A stretch of DNA of 10,528 bases from Saccoglossus kowalevskii. Its lineage: Eukaryota > Hemichordata > Enteropneusta > Harrimaniidae. The notes under the pieces are model-generated. The model was given only the letters and a program-made list of their open reading frames with translations. It ran no database searches and was not told where the DNA came from. Positions 6,701 to 10,528 of the stretch are shown in pieces. Each line of letters starts with the position of its first letter. Within the stretch, counting starts at the first letter, position 1. The position numbers were made by a program, and so were the translations under genes. The DNA is taken from assembly GCF_000003605.2 (NCBI RefSeq), contig NW_003119933.1, positions 212,666-223,193 of the forward strand, read 5' to 3'.

Positions 6701-8379
6701 CTTGCTACCACTGTCTAATGCTCCATATGTACTTCCAAAGTAGCTGACTAATGAAGCAATGAATGCGCTAAACACTGGTCGATGACAGCTTTTAAATGCT
6801 GCCACATCTTCTGTTCATGTTTCTTCATCAAAATAACCGCAAGGGATGAGGCAGTGCAATGTAACATGTTTTATCAGTTGTCTCCTTTGTTTTTCCACAG
6901 ATTAGTCCTGAATGTAAATATTTGCAAACAACAGTGAAATTTACAATTGGGACAGAGTCGTTTTCCTTGACAGGCAAAACTTTGATTGATGCTGGCTTTA
7001 CAAAAGTTATGCCTTGGCAGGCCATTGGTGCTGATGAGAAATTACCACAGTTCAATAAAGGAGATAAATGTGCTATAAAAGAGGTGATGACAAAAACCTA
7101 AATATGTGCTATAAAATTAATGTTTATGTATCACTTTTTGCTTTCAATCGCTTGTGCTGTGGTATTGATATGACAGTAACAAAGCAATATGCACATGAGA
7201 ATTTATACAATAACTTTCTAGAACATGAACCTGGTCTTTATTTATTATTAGCCTCCATCAAGTACAACCTTGAATGTGTGTTTGTGCATGGAAGGTACTA
7301 GGGAAGGAGAGAGGACGGGTTTTAATCAGACTGCAAAATAGACAGCAGTATACATGCGCAGAACGATTGACATAGGTCATAACATCATAGGGCAAGGCAT
7401 GCCACTCAAAACAAAATACTTGTTAGGTTAGTTATTTTCCAGTGCCAGTAAATGAACTGCTCCATTCCTGTAGTAAACAAACAAAAACACGCCCTGTTGT
7501 TTCAAGAAGTGTTTGAATGGTCTAAGTGGGGCTTTGTACACTTTCAGATAAGCTCAATCATTACATGTGCGATGTAGTTTACCGGTAGTTATGCCTTTTT
7601 GTTTCCAGTCAATTAATCACAATTAAATACGCAGTGTGTGTGTGAAATATGGTTCTAGGACCCTGGTAGAATCATAGATAAAATATTATTTCACAAGGAT
7701 CTGTGATTTGGTCATGTTGTGTGACTTTGGTGTCTATCAGATTTTGCATTTTTAGGTTCATATATCCAAGAAGTCAGATAAAATAATCTAAATTTGTTTC
7801 ATTTGTCCTAATAATAACAATGTACAAATTCTACATATCCTTATCTTTGCGTATTGTAAATGCCATTATATTAGTAGTAGTTAATATGTGTACAAGACAA
7901 ACCCCAAGTCAGTCTGAACATTGGCTTCCCTCAGCACAACTAACACTCTTTCAATAAAAATGATAGAGTGCGCTTTTTCAACTGCAGTAGAAATTAGCAG
8001 GTATTCAATATCTGATGTACAAAGCGGTTTCTTTTCATTACACCATTCAGCTATATGACTGAGTAGTTTAATTATTATGTACTGACTGCTAAAACTTTCC
8101 TACCTAATGAATTAGAAGCTTGAATCAAACCAAAGTAACTGAAATTCAAATATTTCCTTTTTTTATCAGGTTAAATTAACAGAAAGACAGACTACACCAC
8201 CAGATTACTTGACAGAAAGTGAACTGATAACTCTAATGGAGAAGCATGGTATCGGCACAGATGCTAGCATTCCAGTCCATATTAATAACATATGCCAGAG
8301 AAATTATGTATCAGTTGGTTCTGGAAGACGACTGATTCCAACCACGCTTGGTATTGTCTTAGTACATGGTTATCAAAAG
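3610..8379 (+). CDS. top3b: DNA topoisomerase 3-beta, six central exons (partial gene)
   Basis: Type IA topoisomerase, which passes a single strand of DNA or RNA through a transient 5'-phosphotyrosine break. In animals TOP3B works with TDRD3 and acts on both R-loops and mRNA. The exons join as 3610-3719, 4300-4500, 5534-5617, 6331-6454, 6901-7083 and 8170-8379 to give 912 nt, exactly 304 codons, with no stop. The order of motifs is [37 protein letters not shown] with the catalytic tyrosine, [43 protein letters not shown] and [10 protein letters not shown]. These are diagnostic of TOP3B rather than TOP3A. The N-terminal TOPRIM domain and the C-terminal zinc-finger and RGG regions are absent and should lie outside the window. 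Intron phases are 0, 2, 2, 2, 0, 0, 0. No reading-frame damage is seen. Confidence 0.95.
3720..4299 (+). other. top3b intron, 580 bp
   Basis: The intron has donor GTATGT and acceptor CTCCAG. It is AT-rich with no coding similarity, and the 90-codon open frame at 3880-4152 has no recognisable product. A run of about twelve C lies at 4207-4219, next to the acceptor side. Confidence 0.85.
4300..4500 (+). CDS. top3b: top3b exon with catalytic tyrosine
   Basis: Acceptor TTTGCTCCAG ends at 4299, and one base completes a split codon. The exon reads [38 protein letters not shown], then [20 protein letters not shown]. The catalytic tyrosine is the TAC at 4454-4456 in SYPRTET, followed two residues later by the conserved arginine (the Y-x-R-T motif of type IA enzymes). 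The donor after 4500 is a textbook CAG|GTGAGT, and read-through would meet TGA at once (4502-4504). All catalytic residues visible in this stretch are intact. Confidence 0.95.
4501..5533 (+). other. top3b intron, 1033 bp, containing tandem repeat
   Basis: The intron has donor GTGAGT and acceptor TTACAG. The middle holds three diverged units of a roughly 158-bp tandem repeat (annotated separately). A C-rich tract lies at about 5365-5380. No coding similarity was seen. Confidence 0.85.
4830..5215 (+). repeat. Diverged tandem repeat, period about 158 bp, in top3b intron
   Basis: A block resembling TAGGTGGACCTCTCTCAG followed by ATTTGTT, TTTAT and ACAATAA occurs three times. Its TCAG falls at 4851, 5010 and 5167, giving spacings of 159 and 157. 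Unit interiors also share segments such as GACYTCTTG-AAAA-TG (about 4937-4953 and 5097-5113). The third unit is partial. Each unit head looks like a pyrimidine tract plus CAG, so cryptic splice acceptors are possible. The family is unnamed to me. Confidence 0.6.
5534..5617 (+). CDS. top3b: top3b exon (27 full codons)
   Basis: Acceptor CATTTACAG ends at 5533. One base completes the arginine codon split from the previous exon. It reads [20 protein letters not shown] and then SEGISKPR, matching the TOP3B linker between the active-site block and the GDHPPITP block. It ends before donor CAG|GTGAGC at 5618 with two bases carried over. At 84 nt it is the shortest exon seen. Confidence 0.92.
5618..6330 (+). 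other. top3b intron, 713 bp
   Basis: The intron has donor GTGAGC and acceptor CATTAG. It is strongly AT-rich. A small perfect hairpin, TGATGAAT/ATTCATCA with a 7-nt loop, lies at 5755-5777. The open frame on the minus strand at 6012-6194 has no recognisable product. Nothing else was seen. Confidence 0.85.
5755..5777. repeat. Short perfect inverted repeat in intron
   Basis: An 8-bp stem TGATGAAT/ATTCATCA encloses a CGCCTGG loop. It is small enough to be chance in AT-rich sequence. Confidence 0.4.
6331..6454 (+). CDS. top3b: top3b exon with GDHPPITP motif
   Basis: Acceptor TTTTCATTAG ends at 6330; the first base completes an arginine codon. The exon reads [20 protein letters not shown], then [21 protein letters not shown]. 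The histidine in GDHPPITP is the conserved active-site-region histidine of type IA topoisomerases (compare H-x-A-I-x-P in bacterial topo I). It ends in phase 0 before donor GTAAGA at 6455. Confidence 0.94.
6455..6900 (+). other. top3b intron, 446 bp
   Basis: The intron has donor GTAAGA and a strong pyrimidine tract ending CCACAG. I see no gene, repeat or RNA within it. Confidence 0.85.
6901..7083 (+). CDS. top3b: top3b exon, gate/domain II segment
   Basis: A strong pyrimidine tract and TTTTTCCACAG end at 6900. Exactly 61 codons follow in phase 0: [17 protein letters not shown], then [19 protein letters not shown] and [15 protein letters not shown]. This matches the TOP3B block beginning CKYLQ and ending GFTxxMPWQ with the short GD..xVxE strand. 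Conservation is lower than in neighbouring exons, as is usual for this part. The donor GAG|GTGATG at 7084 is weak, but the next exon joins in phase 0 to give [10 protein letters not shown], which supports it. Confidence 0.92.
7084..8169 (+). other. top3b intron, 1086 bp
   Basis: The intron has donor GTGATG and acceptor TTTATCAG. The 77-codon open frame at 7068-7301 is exon read-through plus intron in a non-coding frame. I see no coding similarity, tRNA fold or clear repeat. A slightly higher GC stretch at about 7300-7600 might be an old insertion but has no recognisable ends. Confidence 0.8.
8170..8379 (+). CDS. top3b: top3b exon with [11 protein letters not shown] motif, followed by apparent GC donor
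   Basis: Acceptor CTTTTTTTATCAG ends at 8169. Seventy codons follow: [20 protein letters not shown], then [38 protein letters not shown] and [23 protein letters not shown] is among the most conserved stretches of the family. The exon most likely ends at 8379 with AAG|GCGAGT, a GC donor, because TOP3B proteins continue directly into an I-D dipeptide after Y-x-K. The nearest GT (8384) would add alanine and leave phase 1. If the intron were retained, twelve further residues precede a TGA at 8413-8415. Confidence 0.92.
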
Positions 8380-8463
8380 GCGAGTACAACTCATGATAAT
8401 TTTAATCATCAGTGACAAATCGTCATGAACTTCCCAGGTTCGGATAAATCATTTACTGGTATA

Positions 8464-8891
8464 ATTACAGTGAGAAAGTCAAAATAAATTGATCAGGAAA
8501 ACTGTTATCTTCCTATCAGTCTCAAGTGCAGCATTGCAATATTCCTGGGATCATTGTCACCGGTTTTTGTTATGAACTTTAACTGTTATATTGAAAGTGC
8601 CATTGTGCTCAAATTTAAAATGATTTTCATCAAATGATAATTTACTGTGTTAAAATATAGAACACGCATATGATTCAATAATTTACCATTTCATACATCA
8701 TGCAATTATTATCAGTTCATTTTTAATCCAAGGTCACAAATGCCATTTGAAAATGGTTGTGTTCAGAAGCCTTGGCTTATTGGGATTGAAAGTGACAAAG
8801 TCAAAACAAACACCGCTTGTCCTAGGAATATCACAATGCTGCAAGGGAGATGGAGATTTTCTTGATCAGTTTATTACAGCTCCTGCTGTAA
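8464..8891. repeat. Imperfect inverted repeat (fold-back or MITE-like remnant)
   Basis: The left arm from about 8464 to 8600 is similar to the reverse complement of about 8757-8891. Shared blocks include AATAAAYTGATCARGAAAA, GCAGCATTG followed by ATATTCCTRGGA, and TTTTTGTT near GACTTT. The arms carry several indels and enclose about 150 bp of AT-rich loop. This fits an old fold-back or MITE-like element, or two opposed insertions of one short repeat. No target-site duplication is evident. It lies just after the last visible top3b exon, probably within the next intron. Confidence 0.6.
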
Positions 8892-8986
8892 GAAAGGAGT
8901 TGCAATGACATTTGTATAATCTTGTCTCTCAAGTTATCAAATTGTGTAAATTTCTAGCAATGAAAATAGACAAAATGCATTGCATA

Positions 8987-9722
8987 TACCGTACTCGACC
9001 GCATAGACACCCACGCTAAGCGCCCCATCCCCCACTTTTGGGATGTTTCTAATTTCGGGTTCATGTTCAGCTAACCGCTCATCCTCTTCAAATTGCCCTT
9101 AATTTGACTGTCTAATCATAAAACTCGGTCTTTAAACATTGTTTAACTTTTCCGAATACTGGTAATATGATACAGCGTGGATATCGACCGCTGTGAATCT
9201 GTTGTGAATGCATAGAAAACGGTAATTGTTGGTAAACTACGCTTCAACAATGACCTGTTAACAAAAGTATATATCGGTACTTCATGCCATATTCAGTTTA
9301 CCTATCAAAAATTGCTAGTTACCAGTTTTTAAAAAAAATCATGCTGTTTATTTGCCGAAATCAATGATAACCTGTACTGCGACATTGATTATTTCACTTT
9401 TGCATCGCATTACCAGAAAGTCTTCGAGAATTTCCAAAAGATTGCATTGGTGCAACACAGCATTCTGATTGGTTAATAACAGAGTTGACCCATTAGGCCA
9501 AAGGCCATTGTTGTAGGTCAAATAATGCTAGAAAACATCATGGCAGAAAGTGGTTTTGATGGAGAGTTTGTGTATGATCCAACACCATCGACAATGAAAA
9601 TAATGAACTAAAATTTCCATTTGCTCTCTTTTCCCCGAGTGGTGCTCTGGTAAGCCCCCACCCTTAAATATTCACAGTTTTTTAGTTGAGGACACTGGGT
9701 GCTAATCCGAACGAGTACAGTA
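8987..9722. mobile_element. Non-autonomous DNA transposon-like element with 27-bp TIRs and TA flanks
   Basis: The left end begins TACCGTACTCG (8987) and the right end closes with CGAGTACAGTA (9722). Over 27 bp the two ends match in inverted orientation at 20 positions, ending in CACCCA/TGGGTG. TA dinucleotides flank both ends (8985-8986 and 9723-9724), which would be a TA target duplication as in Tc1/mariner/pogo-type elements. The 736 bp inside contain C-rich subterminal sequence on both sides and a 28-codon open frame but no transposase. The superfamily call is inference from the TA flank and terminus type. Confidence 0.6.
9522..9611 (+). CDS. Very short open frame inside the TIR element, unrecognised
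   Basis: Within the TIR element an ATG-initiated frame of 28-29 codons reads MLENIMAESGFDGEFVYDPT and then PSTMKIMN before TAA. Codon content and the acidic, non-repetitive composition look more protein-like than the surrounding AT-rich DNA. An ATTGG box lies about 60 bp upstream. It could be the N-terminal remnant of a transposase, a captured first exon, or chance. I do not recognise the protein. Confidence 0.25.
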   Translation: MMLENIMAESGFDGEFVYDPTPSTMKIMN

Positions 9723-10528
9723 TATTTGAAAACAAATCAATATAATAGAGTACTGTAGTAATGTTTAATTAGCCACCCTACCACCCCCAAATCAAGGAGA
9801 CAAAGGATGTTTTCTTGCTGTCAACATTAGAAAAAATCATTTTTAATTATACCCAAAATGGCAGAATGTCTGAGTGTTTCTTACAGCAAAATTATTGTCT
9901 GAGATGCAAAACTTCAAGGTCAATACCGTACAAGAACATAAATTTTGATATTTTGTGTATAACCTTGTTATTAAACAAATGTATATGTCTTTTATGAATG
10001 GAAACAAAAACAAATTGAAACAGAGCAGTCTAAAGTAGCCTGCATCAGACTAACGCCTGATAGAATTGTGCATGTCTCATCTGCAAGATCAATACTGTGA
10101 ATTCGCCTTCTTGCAATGAGTTTCATTTTGTGGTTAGGTGACTGTTTTCATTGGGTGGAAATTTGCCAGCACCTTATCACACATTATGTCAATAAACAAT
10201 AAACTCTCCTGTGAATGGTTACTCTTTGATGGCTGTCACTATCTGACGCTCCTGCAATTTGATTGGTACTGACAACAAATCGATGAGGAAAGTGAAAAAC
10301 TATATCGTTCTGTCAGGCATGTGTTGGGTTTGGAGCATCGCAGAGGGCGTAACTCACGCGACCTTGCCAGGCTACAGTTTAAATTTGCATTTATACAGTT
10401 TTGGGCAGGGGGGGATTGGCACGAGAGGGCGCCATCTGATCTGAATGGAACGTTTCAACGTCAGTCGTCCGTAGCCCATCGTCAAGCAACAACGTCCCGT
10501 TTACGAACAGATAAAATAATTTCAGCCA
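9723..10528. other. Non-coding flank after the TIR element
   Basis: There is no top3b exon and no recognisable gene. The sequence changes from AT-rich to more GC- and CpG-containing after about 10300. The octamer AGAGGGCG occurs twice there (10342-10349 and 10424-10431). The open frames at 9815-9997 and 10259-10444 have no recognisable product. The stretch is probably the continuing intron after 8379. Confidence 0.6.
10419..10432 (+). promoter_or_regulatory. Possible CTCF-like site
   Basis: GCACGAGAGGGCGC fits the CTCF core CCASYAGRKGGCRS at 12 of 14 positions. CTCF is present across bilaterians. A single match to a degenerate motif is weak evidence. Confidence 0.2.

Noticed and set aside
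6828-7055. 75-codon minus-strand open frame
   Set aside because: It is antisense to the top3b exon at 6901-7083 and so a shadow.
8753-8908. A 51-codon frame on the + strand with a D-x5-P-x-[IV]-R pattern like the next TOP3B segment
   Set aside because: The frame ends in TGA directly after this pattern, no phase-0 acceptor precedes it, and the stretch is better explained as the right arm of the inverted repeat.
10259-10444. 61-codon open frame near the right end
   Set aside because: No domain, no splice context and composition like the flanking non-coding DNA.
1-10528. CRISPR array, bacterial operon, phage defence system, tRNA or rRNA genes
   Set aside because: No regular spacer-repeat array, no ribosome-binding-site-spaced ORFs and no tRNA or rRNA sequence were seen; the spliced top3b exons show that this is animal nuclear DNA.

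Overview
The window is animal (metazoan) nuclear DNA. It is intron-rich and AT-rich on the right, with GT/AG-type splice borders. It carries six consecutive exons of a DNA topoisomerase 3-beta gene (top3b) on the + strand. Nothing suggests a bacterial or phage source. The species cannot be fixed from the sequence. The decayed DIRS-type retrotransposon and the repeat-rich introns would fit a marine invertebrate, but that is inference.

Layout. (1) About 1-3560 is a decayed tyrosine-recombinase retrotransposon of the DIRS class on the + strand, with its left end outside the window. Reverse transcriptase, RNase H and tyrosine recombinase remnants follow in the usual order, all broken by frameshifts and stops, then a non-coding right end with a 51-bp direct repeat and several hairpins. 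(2) 3610-8379 holds six top3b exons: 3610-3719, 4300-4500, 5534-5617, 6331-6454, 6901-7083 and 8170-8379. They sum to 912 nt, or 304 codons, with every intron phase compatible. The second exon carries the catalytic tyrosine (SYPRTET) and the last carries [11 protein letters not shown]. The TOPRIM half and the zinc-finger/RGG tail must lie outside the window. (3) From 8380 to the end is the next top3b intron or its flank, with no recognisable exon. It holds an imperfect inverted repeat (8464-8891) and a 736-bp element with 27-bp terminal inverted repeats flanked by TA (8987-9722).

How the parts relate. The only gene likely to be functional is top3b. The retroelement lies in the same orientation and ends about 50 nt before the splice acceptor of the first visible exon, so it appears to sit in an upstream top3b intron; this assumes the 5' exons lie to the left. 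The third visible exon is preceded by an intron with three diverged copies of a roughly 158-bp tandem unit. The last visible exon appears to use a GC rather than a GT donor.

I found no convincing undescribed biological system. The items most worth checking are the B1-A2-B2-like repeat layout at the retroelement's right end, the TA-flanked TIR element with a small ORF, the intronic 158-bp repeat, and the GC-AG intron.
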